DNA of 64,000 nt from Cytobacillus oceanisediminis 2691 (GCF_007678455.1 NZ_VEEP01000003.1:449569-513568), one strand, 5' to 3'; positions 8,954 through 17,727 are shown, counted from the first letter of the stretch. Translations and numbers: made by a program. The notes: generated from the letters alone by a model not told the origin.

Positions 8954-9559
8954 TCAGTCCCACCATAAGAATAATTTCTTCGACTCTTTCAATTCTTCCA
9001 TTAATCCATTGATTGAACCTGACCCTTGCTCAACGATGTCTGGACAGAATTTATACATTTCGGTGGCGAAAGACCTCAAATTTTTACCATCAGGAATTAC
9101 CTGGAACGTGGCTTCCACCCAGTCAAAATCCGCCCCTATGATGGTGAATGGATACCTGAGATGCCACTCCTTCAGTTTGGAAACAACCATTTCGTTGCTA
9201 ATATCATAGTTATCTCCATTGGTTTGCTGAATTTTAATGATGTCAAACTGGTCTGAAACTTGGCTGATACACACCTTATTATGTTCGGTATCACATATAA
9301 AAGGGAGGAATCCTAATACCTCCATTTCCTTTCTCATTTTTAAAACAAGATTTTCCGCTTGATCCTGTTTTACCTCCATACAGACTCCTATGATTTCTCC
9401 CCTCTTATCTGTATACAGATCTGTTTTATAGAACGGCTTCAACTTGCCAGTGGTGAATTTACTTATGATGGAAAGCACCTCATCAGGAATCCCCAGGTCA
9501 GCTATATTACTGTCTTGGTTTGAACCTCCGCCAATGCTAAATATTTTTTTCCAATTCAT
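8954..9559 (-). CDS. DUF4253 family protein
   Basis: 201 residues; the C-terminal part has the DUF4253 signature LKEWHLRYPFTIIGADFDW followed by VEATF. Families of this kind are often found among immunity-like or toxin-neighbour proteins, but no partner toxin is visible here. Its ATG overlaps the stop of the upstream kinase gene (ATGA), so the two are translationally coupled. Confidence 0.78.
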   Translation of the reverse strand: MNWKKIFSIGGGSNQDSNIADLGIPDEVLSIISKFTTGKLKPFYKTDLYTDKRGEIIGVCMEVKQDQAENLVLKMRKEMEVLGFLPFICDTEHNKVCISQVSDQFDIIKIQQTNGDNYDISNEMVVSKLKEWHLRYPFTIIGADFDWVEATFQVIPDGKNLRSFATEMYKFCPDIVEQGSGSINGLMEELKESKKLFLWWD

Positions 9560-10194
9560 TCACTATCACCTTCTATACAAAATGGAGCGTCCACCAATTG
9601 ATGACATGTTAGGACTTTATCGGCTTTCACCCTCGGATTGAGCTTTTCCAGATAATAATCCTCCGCTTTCCAATATCTATTCTCGAACTTTTCGATATTC
9701 TTCCGAGTTCGGGCATTTTCCCTCCGAAATCTTATTTCACGTGGGCAATCGATAAAAATGGCATAGTCCAGATACGCTTTCCATTCTTCCCGCTGCAGGA
9801 ATATCCCTTCGACCAAAACAACCTTCTTGCCTGTTAAGTCCAGCTTTTTATATACTTGCTGATCCAGTTGCTCATCATAGAATGGAAGCACCAGTTCATT
9901 TTCTTGTTGGAGTTTTTCAAATAATATTTCCTCCAGTTTCTCAACTTCCCACTGCAAGTAATAATACTCCTTCCACTCCGCTTCACCGGTTCCATATCTT
10001 TTCGTCCGATCGACAATATGGTCATCCAAATGGATGATCTGGCTTTTCATTTCGTATTCTTCGAGCAATGCAGCCAACTTCTTTACAATGGTCGTTTTCC
10101 CTGACCGGCTGAGCCCGTCAATGCCAATGATCAATCTATGCTTATGATTACTCATCGACATGAATTCACTGACTAACTTTTCTAAGATATTCAA
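9556..10194 (-). CDS. uridine kinase-like P-loop kinase
   Basis: 212 residues with Walker A GIDGLSRSGKTT (about 24-35), a following IIHLDDH metal/substrate motif (about 54-60), and VEGIFLQREEW plus an Arg-rich lid, as in uridine kinase/phosphoribulokinase-like proteins. It probably phosphorylates a small metabolite; the substrate is unknown. TTG start with GAGAGGTAGG upstream. Coupled to the DUF4253 gene by a 4-bp overlap. Confidence 0.8.
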   Translation of the reverse strand: MNILEKLVSEFMSMSNHKHRLIIGIDGLSRSGKTTIVKKLAALLEEYEMKSQIIHLDDHIVDRTKRYGTGEAEWKEYYYLQWEVEKLEEILFEKLQQENELVLPFYDEQLDQQVYKKLDLTGKKVVLVEGIFLQREEWKAYLDYAIFIDCPREIRFRRENARTRKNIEKFENRYWKAEDYYLEKLNPRVKADKVLTCHQLVDAPFCIEGDSE

Positions 10195-10271
10195 ATTTGC
10201 CTACCTCTCAATTCACTGAAGAAATTCCTTAACATATTCGATATCCGACCTTACATTTCCTTTTTTAGGCA

Positions 10272-10297
10272 AAAAAACAACCACCTTAATTGGTGGC
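10272..10297 (-). terminator. Nudix gene terminator
   Basis: On the minus strand CCACC-AATTAA-GGTGG is followed by TTGTTTTTTT. The hairpin spans the Nudix gene's stop codon. Confidence 0.75.
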
Positions 10298-10732
10298 CTT
10301 CATTGTCGAAGATTGATCATAACGCTCGGCTTCTTCTATGCTTTCCTTTAACCAGATTGGTGCGTTTGGATGATCATAAATTTCTTCTGCAGACATCCAA
10401 TATACCGCCTCCACCTCATCTGGACTTTTTGCAAACGGTTCTCCTGTTTCAATGACACAATGGAACACCAGGTCGAGTACTTCTCTCCCGTCAGGCAGTA
10501 CAAACGAGCTGCTTCGCAGATATTTCAAATTGCAATTAATTTCGATTCCGACTTCCTCAAATAGCTCCCTTTTCAAGGTCCGCTCAAGCAAGTCTTTAGA
10601 AAATCCTTCATTTTCTACTTTGCCGCAAACAAGTGATAATTGCCCTCCAGCGTGTTCTTCCTTTGTACTCCTCTCAATAATGAGCCATTTTCCCTCTCTC
10701 TGGATCGCACCTTCCACATTCAAAATAAACAT
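10286..10732 (-). CDS. Nudix hydrolase
   Basis: 148 residues with a Nudix fold: GKVENEG.. leading to REL-FEEVGI (the REuxEExGu core, about 80-90) that binds the catalytic metals. The first half of the box is unusual: Asp stands where the first Glu is expected, with slightly shifted spacing. Such enzymes hydrolyse nucleoside-diphosphate-linked substrates. The ATG at 10732 is chosen for the GGAGGA site at 5-6 nt; the upstream TTG at 10753 would swallow that site. Confidence 0.85.
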   Translation of the reverse strand: MFILNVEGAIQREGKWLIIERSTKEEHAGGQLSLVCGKVENEGFSKDLLERTLKRELFEEVGIEINCNLKYLRSSSFVLPDGREVLDLVFHCVIETGEPFAKSPDEVEAVYWMSAEEIYDHPNAPIWLKESIEEAERYDQSSTMKATN

Positions 10733-11001
10733 TTTTGTCCTCCTCTTTAACAAATCATTCTTAATGCTTCAGACGCCCGTATCAAATGCGTTCTTTATGA
10801 CTTTAGGCCTGTAACTTTTCCAAATTGGACAATAAAACATTATCTTCCAAAAAGTTACACATATTATTTACCATATAAATATACTGAAAATTCGATAAAT
10901 TTACGCATGCTTTTCCACCATTAATACTTGTATAATAGTAATACATCCAGAGTTACCTAAGGTCGACCAACAAAAATCTGGACTTTAGGAGAGTGATCAA
11001 T

Positions 11002-11331
11002 TTGTTAGAAAACATGATTTTCGCAATGGTCATTGGTGGATTTGTTGGACTGACGGCACATGTAAGAAAACGCGGCAAAATCATCATGCCAAGAAAAACA
11101 AAGAAATTTATCTACCTCGGTTTTCTTGAAGAAATCCTTACAGGTTCCTTAGCAGCAGCACTGTTGGTAGTCTCATCCGAGGCTGACTCAATGCTCCGGG
11201 TATTTTTAATGTCCATAATGGCTGGTTTCGGGGGGGATGCCTTACTAAGAGGACTGGAATTATTTCGAATAAGCAGCGGTAATAATGGCGGGGAGGATAT
11301 TGGCAATGAAAAAACCAATACCTCAGCCTGA
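11002..11331 (+). CDS. DUF4257 membrane protein
   Basis: About 109 residues with two hydrophobic segments (about 2-20 and 40-60, plus a weaker one near 70-85), a basic loop (RKRGK) and a Gly/Asn-rich tail, fitting the small DUF4257 family of Bacillus membrane proteins. The TTG at 11002 is preferred to the GTG at 10993: AGGAG (10987-10991) is 10 nt from the TTG but 1 nt from the GTG. Function unknown. Monocistronic, with its own terminator. Confidence 0.72.
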   Translation: MLENMIFAMVIGGFVGLTAHVRKRGKIIMPRKTKKFIYLGFLEEILTGSLAAALLVVSSEADSMLRVFLMSIMAGFGGDALLRGLELFRISSGNNGGEDIGNEKTNTSA

Positions 11332-11357
11332 GAGAAAGAAGTTTGCTAACGCCACTG

Positions 11358-11390
11358 GTCAAGCAGCTTCCTGAGTGCTTGTTTTTTTTT
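11358..11390 (+). terminator. terminator after the DUF4257 gene
   Basis: Stem CAAGCA / TGCTTG with a 10-nt loop, then nine T. Confidence 0.8.
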
Positions 11391-11469
11391 GATAAAAATG
11401 AACTTGGGAAATTTTAAGCCACTCCATTTATCCCCAAATATTCCTCAAAAATCCCTTTTAAATGCCATG

Positions 11470-11931
11470 CTAAATCATAATTGGAATATGAATCTTCAGT
11501 TCAGGTGCATCTTTTAAAGGATCAAAGCTTCCTGGATACTCTTCCAGATGCTCCAAATCATTTTGTATTAAGGTATAACCTTTTTCTTTGACCCAAGTAT
11601 ACAACCTTGTATATGCTTCATGCACTGCTGATCCTTTATATTCTAAGCTGGCAAATGTATACGCCGGAACCGTAATGAACTCCATTTCTTCAGGTATAGA
11701 CTGAGTATCTTTCACTTCAAGGGCAAGATAATATGTAAAGCCATGTTCTGTGTTGTGATAAGATAGCCCCAAAATGTTTTCAGGCTCGATAGCATTTTTA
11801 ATCTGATTCTTTCTTTCAAGGAATTCGTGATGAAAAGTCTTAATTTCCCCTCTGGCTGCCTGTTCAAAAGTTCCAATCCATTTAACTCCCACTGCTTTAA
11901 ATGCTTCTTTTTTGACTACCTTTGCTTGCAT
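11470..11931 (-). CDS. GyrI-like / effector-binding domain protein
   Basis: 153 residues consistent with the GyrI-like small-molecule-binding fold (also the effector domain of AraC/MerR regulators): VKWIGTFEQAARGEI, LGLSYHN, a VPAYTFASLEYKG strand and LEEYPGSFDP near the end. There is no DNA-binding domain, so it is a stand-alone ligand-binding protein. AAGGAG lies upstream of the ATG. Ligand unknown. Confidence 0.78.
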   Translation of the reverse strand: MQAKVVKKEAFKAVGVKWIGTFEQAARGEIKTFHHEFLERKNQIKNAIEPENILGLSYHNTEHGFTYYLALEVKDTQSIPEEMEFITVPAYTFASLEYKGSAVHEAYTRLYTWVKEKGYTLIQNDLEHLEEYPGSFDPLKDAPELKIHIPIMI

Positions 11932-12005
11932 TTATATAGTCTCCTTTTTCCATACATTTTTGGCATCAGCAAGGGAAAAGTAAAATTAAAACATTGAGGA
12001 GAAAC

Positions 12006-12530
12006 ATGATGGACCTTAAACTTTTCCAGCTGATTAACAGACTATCCGGCCGTTATTCAACAGCGGATAAATTAATGATCCTTATTTCAAATCGTATACG
12101 TTATGTTTATCTTTTCATCATTGTAGTGATGCTGTTCAAGAACAGGTTCAACAAAAAAATCGCAATTGAAACGAGCCTTTCAGTGGCCGTCAGCTTGGCT
12201 GCCCAGTTCTTCATCCACTTATTTTACTTTAAACCGCGCCCATTCATGAACCGGCGCGTTGGAATTCTTATTCCTTCAAAAATGGATTCTTCCTTTCCAA
12301 GCAAGCATACAATGCTCGCTTTCGCAGCATCTACCACTATCCTGATGTTCCACCGGACCCTGGGGACAATCATGATGTGGATGTCGGCACTTACAGGTTT
12401 TTCTAGAATCTGGGTGGGACACCATTACCCATCTGATATTGTTGGAAGTGCCTTTCTTGGAACAATGATAAGCGTTGTGACGAGAATCTTTTCATTCGGT
12501 AAATCCGGAAACAAACCTGAGCCCAGCTAG
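12006..12530 (+). CDS. PAP2-family phosphatase (BcrC-like undecaprenyl-PP phosphatase)
   Basis: About 174 residues, integral membrane. The three PAP2 signature blocks are present: KPRPF (76-80), FPSKH (97-101) and SRIWVGHHYPSD (133-144), giving the catalytic His pair and Arg. Small PAP2 proteins of this size in Bacillus (BcrC, YwoA) recycle undecaprenyl pyrophosphate for wall synthesis and lower bacitracin sensitivity. The start is 12006 or 12009; both follow GAGGAG at 11996-12001. The 3' end overlaps the convergent hypothetical gene by 4 bp. Confidence 0.82.
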   Translation: MMDLKLFQLINRLSGRYSTADKLMILISNRIRYVYLFIIVVMLFKNRFNKKIAIETSLSVAVSLAAQFFIHLFYFKPRPFMNRRVGILIPSKMDSSFPSKHTMLAFAASTTILMFHRTLGTIMMWMSALTGFSRIWVGHHYPSDIVGSAFLGTMISVVTRIFSFGKSGNKPEPS

Positions 12531-13120
12531 TTACACGAATTTCGCATAAGTTCAAGTAATTCCGGTCTGCGATTTATTAAAAATACATCTTCAATTGGCA
12601 AAGTTAGGTACCAGGATTGCTGAAAAGAACCACACAAAACCAGGCGGTCATACAACAAAGCGATATTTAACCGGTTATTTTCACGAGTTGTTTTTACTGA
12701 GCCTGCCAGTTCCTTGTATAACTTGGTCATGGCATCCCCCTCAAAGACACGTTCAACCGCTATTTTGCCAGCAAAACTTATCCACCATACCAGGAAAGCC
12801 TTTGAGCTTTCCTCAAACCCAAACACTCCCGCAGCCGTACCTTGAAATAACCTTTGAAACAGAGCCTTCTCATCAGTTAGAATGCCATTATGGTCGAACC
12901 TCTTATTTAAGTTTTTTTGAAGCAAAGTTTCCCATACTTCCTTAAAGGCATCAACAAATTGAACATTCCCCAGTAATCCCCATTTGCTCGAATCAACATA
13001 AGGAAAAACCTGCCGATCCTCCTGATACCTATTCTGATTCAAATAGATATTCTGGAGAAAAACCATATAGTTTAAGGCATAAGGAGCATTTACTTCTATT
13101 TCAAATGCATTTTCTTGCAT
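12527..13120 (-). CDS. hypothetical protein
   Basis: 197 residues, soluble, rich in aromatic residues (YMVFLQNIYLN, FLVWWISFAGK); no recognised domain or signal peptide. An AAAGGAT ribosome site precedes the ATG. It converges on the PAP2 gene with a 4-bp overlap of the ends. Probably a real gene, given length and start signal, but no function can be proposed. Confidence 0.65.
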   Translation of the reverse strand: MQENAFEIEVNAPYALNYMVFLQNIYLNQNRYQEDRQVFPYVDSSKWGLLGNVQFVDAFKEVWETLLQKNLNKRFDHNGILTDEKALFQRLFQGTAAGVFGFEESSKAFLVWWISFAGKIAVERVFEGDAMTKLYKELAGSVKTTRENNRLNIALLYDRLVLCGSFQQSWYLTLPIEDVFLINRRPELLELMRNSCN

Positions 13121-13187
13121 GTAATCACTATCCTTTAAGACTTATTGCCAATTAGCAATGCTTCTCAACTTTAAAATTTCAATACTT

Positions 13188-13709
13188 TTATTCTATCCAA
13201 AACCTTCTTACCACATTGCCATCTTCCTCAGTAAAGCTGACATCCTCTACTCCGCCATTATTGATTATGGTTCTTGCGGATCCAATATTGACAGCATCAC
13301 AAACGACAAGGACTTTCTCGATTCCTAATTCCTTCGTTTTTTCCAGTGAATAGGCAAGGATTTTTGTCGCGTACCCTTGACGCCTTTCACTAGGTCGAAT
13401 CCCATAGCCTATATGGCCGCCAATGTTGAATAGTTTCTCAGTGAGGCCATGCCTGATGTTGACTACACCCAATACTTTTTTGTTATCGTTTACAAGCCAG
13501 TATGTAGAGTCTTTAACCCAGCCTTTCGGAATGTTGACTCCTTTTTCATTATCCAGCAAGAATTGGACCATGCTAGGAAAATCCGCTGGGTCCCTTGCAA
13601 TTACCCAGGGAATCATATCTTCTCCGCTGTCTTTCCACTCATGATAAAACTCAAGATACTCACTTTCCAAATCTTCTGTTGGCTTAATCAGATGAACTTT
13701 TTCTTCCAT
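13188..13709 (-). CDS. GNAT N-acetyltransferase
   Basis: 173 residues of GNAT fold. The acetyl-CoA-binding region reads GYGIRPSERRQGYATKIL (about 107-124), followed by VLVVCDAVNIGSARTIINNGG. The ATG at 13709 has GGGGGG at 8-13 nt upstream. The open frame extends further upstream to 13766 and, after a presumed frameshift, into a membrane protein remnant; this extension is not taken as part of the enzyme. Substrate unknown. Confidence 0.83.
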   Translation of the reverse strand: MEEKVHLIKPTEDLESEYLEFYHEWKDSGEDMIPWVIARDPADFPSMVQFLLDNEKGVNIPKGWVKDSTYWLVNDNKKVLGVVNIRHGLTEKLFNIGGHIGYGIRPSERRQGYATKILAYSLEKTKELGIEKVLVVCDAVNIGSARTIINNGGVEDVSFTEEDGNVVRRFWIE

Positions 13710-13712
13710 TAG

Positions 13713-13981
13713 CAAATCCCCCCTAGTTTTAACACGCACATATTTTCTACCGAATATAACCAACATCAGCCCAATAGATAACCCAGCTGCTATAAAATAG
13801 CCTGTGGCATAAGAAGGAATACTAGTTTCTGGAACGCTGTCATTGATTTCAAAAACCCCAAGAAATGAATACCCATTCCATCTCCATCAACATCAGTCCC
13901 TAGCTTCCATAAGTCCATCCCTTGTTTTAAAAACAATACAGAAACAACAATTAAAACGATTGACGCAAGCCAGTATTTCAT
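13713..13981 (-). pseudogene. frameshifted small membrane protein
   Basis: From the ATG at 13981 the frame encodes one membrane segment (about 3-19) and a soluble stretch, then ends after 63 codons. In another frame the DNA after 13857 encodes a natural-looking continuation: VFEINDSVPETS, then a second membrane helix (YFIAAGLSIGLMLVIFG) and a basic tail. One extra G in the GGGG run (CCCC at 13856-13859 on the plus strand) would join the two. Either a real frameshift or a sequencing error. The repaired frame runs straight into the acetyltransferase frame with no stop, which is odd. Confidence 0.6.
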
Positions 13982-13999
13982 CTTATTTTCTGCTCCTTT

Positions 14000-14914
14000 T
14001 TAAAGCCACCATTTTTCCTGAGGAACCAGGATAGTCTCCATTTTGAGTTTTTCGTGAAACCAGTCCCTAATCAATGTTTTCTTTACCAAGTATTCAGAAG
14101 CCGAATGAGAAACGCCGATCAACGACATGTTGGATTCGCTGACATAATCCATCATCTGCTGATATTTCCTTTTCCCATAATCATTATCAATATGGCAATG
14201 GATTTCACCTGTGATATATGCCTGAACTCCTCTCTTTTCGGCCTCCTTCATCCAGTCAACCTTGTCACCGCAGCCCGCAACAATCGCTACTTTTGTAATC
14301 CGGTCATGTTTCTTGCCTTCTAGATCAACATATGGGATTTCGAAAATTTTCTCTAGTTTAGTAACAAGATCATCGGTACCGATTTCGTTTATTTCACAAA
14401 TAAACACCAGGTCCTCCCCATTATTCCCTGGTAAAAACCCATCGATTTTCCTCCCGCCAAGGGATTGCTGAATCGCTACACTAGTCCCCAATTCTCGGTG
14501 AAAATCCAATGGTTCATGAACTGTATAAACGGATAGCTTTTTATCTATTATTCTGTTTAAGAATTCTTCTTTTATTGGTACAAACCCGCGTCCCCATTCC
14601 CCATTAGGATCACCACACTCCATCAGGAGAGAGTGGTGCATGAAAAGCAGGTCTCCTTCTGTGCTGGTACGGATAAAATATTCAAGTACCTCATCGGTTG
14701 GAAACACAGCCAGGAATACCTTGCTCACTTCAGGCGTCCCTTTAATCATTAGCCCGTTAAAAAGCTCAGTATATCTCTTTTCAAAAACTTCCTGCCACTT
14801 AAATCCCGTAGATTCATATGCAGCCGGGATGAACCTGCTAAAGCCTGGGTCCTTGCCAAATGACTCCACATCGAACTCCCTATTTAAAGCAATCACTAAC
14901 TCTTCCAGATTCAA
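14000..14914 (-). CDS. Nif3-like dinuclear metal-binding protein
   Basis: About 304 residues resembling NIF3/YqfO proteins: FMHHSLLM, YTVHEPLDFH, an AGCGDK glycine loop, YITGEIHCH and a C-terminal GVSHSASEYLVKK supply the histidines and acids of the dinuclear metal site. It is divergent from typical YqfO and lacks the inserted PII-like domain. The TTG at 14914 is favoured because GGGGAGTGG lies 5-10 nt upstream; the longer frame to 14938 has no ribosome site. Biochemical role not established for the family. Confidence 0.8.
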   Translation of the reverse strand: MNLEELVIALNREFDVESFGKDPGFSRFIPAAYESTGFKWQEVFEKRYTELFNGLMIKGTPEVSKVFLAVFPTDEVLEYFIRTSTEGDLLFMHHSLLMECGDPNGEWGRGFVPIKEEFLNRIIDKKLSVYTVHEPLDFHRELGTSVAIQQSLGGRKIDGFLPGNNGEDLVFICEINEIGTDDLVTKLEKIFEIPYVDLEGKKHDRITKVAIVAGCGDKVDWMKEAEKRGVQAYITGEIHCHIDNDYGKRKYQQMMDYVSESNMSLIGVSHSASEYLVKKTLIRDWFHEKLKMETILVPQEKWWL

Positions 14915-14961
14915 AAAACCACTCCCCATTTGTTTCAATTTAAGGTCTTATTGATTATTAC

Positions 14962-15160
14962 GGACACTTTTAACTTCATTTCTCTCACTTTTGTCCGTCA
15001 TAGCCCTGTTGATGGACACTTTTGACTTCGTTTCTCTCATTTTTGTCCGTCATAGCCCTGTTGATGGACACTTTTGACTTCGTTTCTCTCATTTATATCC
15101 GTCACCTCGGTGATGTAACTTTTGCATTAGTCTCTCTCACTTTTGACTTTCATTGAACAT
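14962..15160. repeat. 52-bp tandem repeat array (array A)
   Basis: Units begin at 14962, 15014 and 15066, an exact 52-bp period, plus a degenerate fourth unit from about 15112. Each unit starts GGACACTTTTGACTTCGTTT or close to it and carries TGTCCG in its second half, so GGACA and TGTCC can pair between and within units. No unique spacers are present. It fills the gap between the Nif3-like gene and the broken acetyltransferase gene. Confidence 0.88.
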
Positions 15161-15605
15161 CTTTCTTCGGTCTATATGCTGCCAGCTGCTCTCCCCAAGG
15201 AGCGACTTTTGTCTCAACAAAGCCCGCTTTCATGTAGGTTGCTTTTGCACCTGCGTTTTCCTGGTTGTAGCCGATCATTATGAGCGGAATTCCAGCAGTG
15301 TTTTTCTTTTTGATCTCGTCAACGATCAATTTTACAGCTTCCGTTCCAAGCCCTTTTCCCTGATGTGCCTCATCGATCATCAGCCGATAAATCCAATAGT
15401 TATTGTCATCCGGGTCAATGCCATACATCGCAAAGCCCACCATCTGATCACCATCATAAATCCCGTAAGCTTAGAACTGGTCAAGGAACTGGACTTCAGC
15501 AATTGAATACAGGTTTGAAGCCATAAAAGGCTTTTGCTCTTCTTTAACTTTTAACTGGATTGCCTCCTCCCAGTTGCCCTTTATTATTGGCTTTAAAATT
15601 AACAT
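15150..15605 (-). pseudogene. GNAT acetyltransferase with premature stop
   Basis: From the ATG at 15605 the frame reads MLILKPIIKGNWEEA and goes on to FLDQF, meets a TAA (15471-15473) at codon 44, then continues in the same frame as AYGIYDGDQMVGFAMYG and a full GNAT core (MIDEAHQGKGLGTEAVKL, then ENAGAKATYMKAGF). It resembles spermidine acetyltransferase-like proteins (BltD/PaiA type). One base change (probably GAA to TAA) disrupts an otherwise intact gene of about 151 codons. A shorter product from an internal start is possible but would lack the N-terminal strand. Confidence 0.85.
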
Positions 15606-15732
15606 CCTAAAATACTCCTTTGTATCTATAAAAATATAAAACTTATCCGATGATAATCATGTTGATATTTTAGATAATTTTACCATTAGTTGAAAAATTC
15701 TCAACCTTCTAGGTGGTTTTTTTATAATTAGG

Positions 15733-15760
15733 TGTAACTTTTACCATTTTCTGATGTCTA
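15733..15760 (+). promoter_or_regulatory. putative ECF sigma promoter
   Basis: TGTAAC (15733-15738) followed after 16 nt by TGTCTA (15755-15760), resembling the TGAAAC/CGTC class of Bacillus ECF promoters. It lies just upstream of an ECF sigma gene, consistent with autoregulation. Confidence 0.5.
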
Positions 15761-15784
15761 TGCTTTCAGAGAGAGGGGGATGGA

Positions 15785-16282
15785 ATGTCAGACCCGAGGA
15801 TTGAATTATATGAAACCTACAAGAAGGCGATATTCTTGTACCTATACCGGTCAACTATGAATCAGCATATTGCCGAAGATCTTACCCAGGATACATTTTT
15901 GAAGGCATTCCATTCACTGTCCAGTTACCGTGGTGAATCCTCGTTGAAAACCTGGCTTTTTAAAATAGCACGAAACACATATATCAATTTCAGCAAGAAG
16001 AAACAAAACAAAATCGAGTTTCAGTCAGATTTGATCGACGAACAATGGGCTGAACAGCCAGATCAATACAAACGTTCAGATGATCAAAACCAGATTGAGC
16101 TGACGTTGCTGCAACTGCCGGAGAATTACCGGACTTATATTATTTTACGTGATGCCAACGGCCTTTCGTATGAGGAAGTTGCCTTTGTAACCAACGAAAC
16201 AATCGGCCAGGTAAAAGTGGGCTTGTACCGGGCCAGAAAGAAATTCAAGGAAATTTACAGAAATTTGGAGGAAGGAGAATGA
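15785..16282 (+). CDS. ECF-family sigma factor
   Basis: 165 residues with sigma region 2 (EDLTQDTFLKAF, about 31-42, and LKTWLFKIARN, about 54-64) and region 4 (LPENYRTYIILRDANGLS.. RARKKFKE, about 112-158), with no sigma-3: the group 4 (ECF) layout, like SigM/SigW/SigV. It directs RNA polymerase to stress promoters once released from its anti-sigma factor. A GAGAGGGGG site precedes the ATG. The stop overlaps the next gene by 4 bp (ATGA), the usual sigma/anti-sigma coupling. Stimulus unknown. Confidence 0.92.
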   Translation: MSDPRIELYETYKKAIFLYLYRSTMNQHIAEDLTQDTFLKAFHSLSSYRGESSLKTWLFKIARNTYINFSKKKQNKIEFQSDLIDEQWAEQPDQYKRSDDQNQIELTLLQLPENYRTYIILRDANGLSYEEVAFVTNETIGQVKVGLYRARKKFKEIYRNLEEGE

Positions 16283-17727
16283 GATTGGAACATGAAGTAG
16301 TTCAGGATCTTTATCCGTTATATATAGAAAACGACTTAAGACCTTCGGTGAAAACAGCTGTTGAGGATCATCTTAAGGTATGTGAGGCATGCAAGCATTT
16401 TTACGAAACGGGAGAAACTACGATTCATGTAAATGACATAGAAGAGCCGACTGTGTCCCAATCACTTGATGAGAAAATCATTTTGAAGATGAAGCTGAAT
16501 CGCTTAAGACTTATATCCGTTGTCCTTGCCGCCATCATATTTTCAATGATTTTAACAAATTATATAAATGAAAGGGAAAAAATGTTCATGGCTGTTAGCG
16601 ACTATTATGTCGCGATCGAAAACTCTCCAGTAATGTTCGATTCCATTAAAAATAAAGAACAGAAAGATCTTATGTACATTGAGCAAGCATTTCACCGATT
16701 ATTCGAAGGAGTAATGGAGCTTGAAGAATATATGAACTTTATTGAAAGCAAATTCACTGACTCGACTACCTTCCATCTCAGCCTAAATACCCAGAGATTG
16801 AATTCGATGGTCCAAGTCATGAAAACCCGTTACGACCAGGGAAGATGGTCTGAAACAGATGAAGCAGCATTCCAGGCACTTAAGAAGTACTTTAAGGAAC
16901 AGGAAGAAATAACAAGCGTGGAATATTGGAAAACACACCATGGATATAGTTCATATCTCCACATGTTGGATGTAAAAAAGATGGATAAATTTTATGAGAA
17001 TGTCAATTTATTGAGCTACAGCTATACCCGTTTTCATAAAATGCCGGACCAAATCAAGCCTATGAAGGAGTCCGAGTTGAAGAAACGAATTGCCGACGCA
17101 CTGAATATGGATCGAGATGAAATTGAATTGGAAAAAGAAAGTCCGGTCAATGCATTGTATCTCTACCGTTTTGAAAATAAAAATGGCTTCGGTGGGGATA
17201 TTGACGCAGTCACCGGCCAAATCACTAATTACGTTGGGGATACTGGACCATTAACTGATGGGCCAGTCATGGACCAGGAAGAAGCTGAGAAAAAAGCCAG
17301 GTATTATTTAGAAAAGATGTATGGAAAAGATATAAATCTTGAAGTCGTTTCATTAGGCTTTAATTTTAACTCTTCTGCAAATGATTCAAGATACAAGATT
17401 TATAGCTTCAAAGCGGTGCCAAAAGTTCAAGGTTATTCTTTATATACACCGTTTGAAACTGAAACTTATCTTAATCTAAATGCCAGGAACGGTGAGCTTG
17501 AAAGCTTCGACCACAGTCGCCATGTTCCTTCATTCGAATCACTGAATCAAGTTCATTTTTCATCTACCTTTGACCTTACTGTTAAAAAACAATCAGTAAT
17601 CATTTATTCCGCTTTAACAGGCAATTTTGAACTAGTCTACATGGAACCCGTTTTGGAAAACTTCGAGGATGGGAAATTTATTTCAGCCAAAACTGGCCTC
17701 GAGGAGAAAATATACTTTGAGGAGTAA
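16279..17727 (+). CDS. zinc-finger anti-sigma factor with large extracellular domain
   Basis: 482 residues. The N-terminus has an anti-sigma zinc-finger signature (His31-x3-Cys35-x2-Cys38), then one membrane helix (about 78-96) and about 385 residues outside. The outer part has YpeB/PepSY-like stretches (EAEKKARYYLEKMYG; NARNGELESF) also found in two-component and anti-sigma sensors. It should hold the preceding sigma factor at the membrane until a wall or envelope signal is sensed. It is much longer than typical anti-sigma factors (about 200 residues). Confidence 0.85.
   Translation: MRLEHEVVQDLYPLYIENDLRPSVKTAVEDHLKVCEACKHFYETGETTIHVNDIEEPTVSQSLDEKIILKMKLNRLRLISVVLAAIIFSMILTNYINEREKMFMAVSDYYVAIENSPVMFDSIKNKEQKDLMYIEQAFHRLFEGVMELEEYMNFIESKFTDSTTFHLSLNTQRLNSMVQVMKTRYDQGRWSETDEAAFQALKKYFKEQEEITSVEYWKTHHGYSSYLHMLDVKKMDKFYENVNLLSYSYTRFHKMPDQIKPMKESELKKRIADALNMDRDEIELEKESPVNALYLYRFENKNGFGGDIDAVTGQITNYVGDTGPLTDGPVMDQEEAEKKARYYLEKMYGKDINLEVVSLGFNFNSSANDSRYKIYSFKAVPKVQGYSLYTPFETETYLNLNARNGELESFDHSRHVPSFESLNQVHFSSTFDLTVKKQSVIIYSALTGNFELVYMEPVLENFEDGKFISAKTGLEEKIYFEE

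Noticed and set aside
15471-15473. Recoding of the TAA in the acetyltransferase
   Set aside because: TAA has no known recoding as an amino acid in Bacillus, and the position is not a catalytic Cys; a nonsense mutation is simpler.
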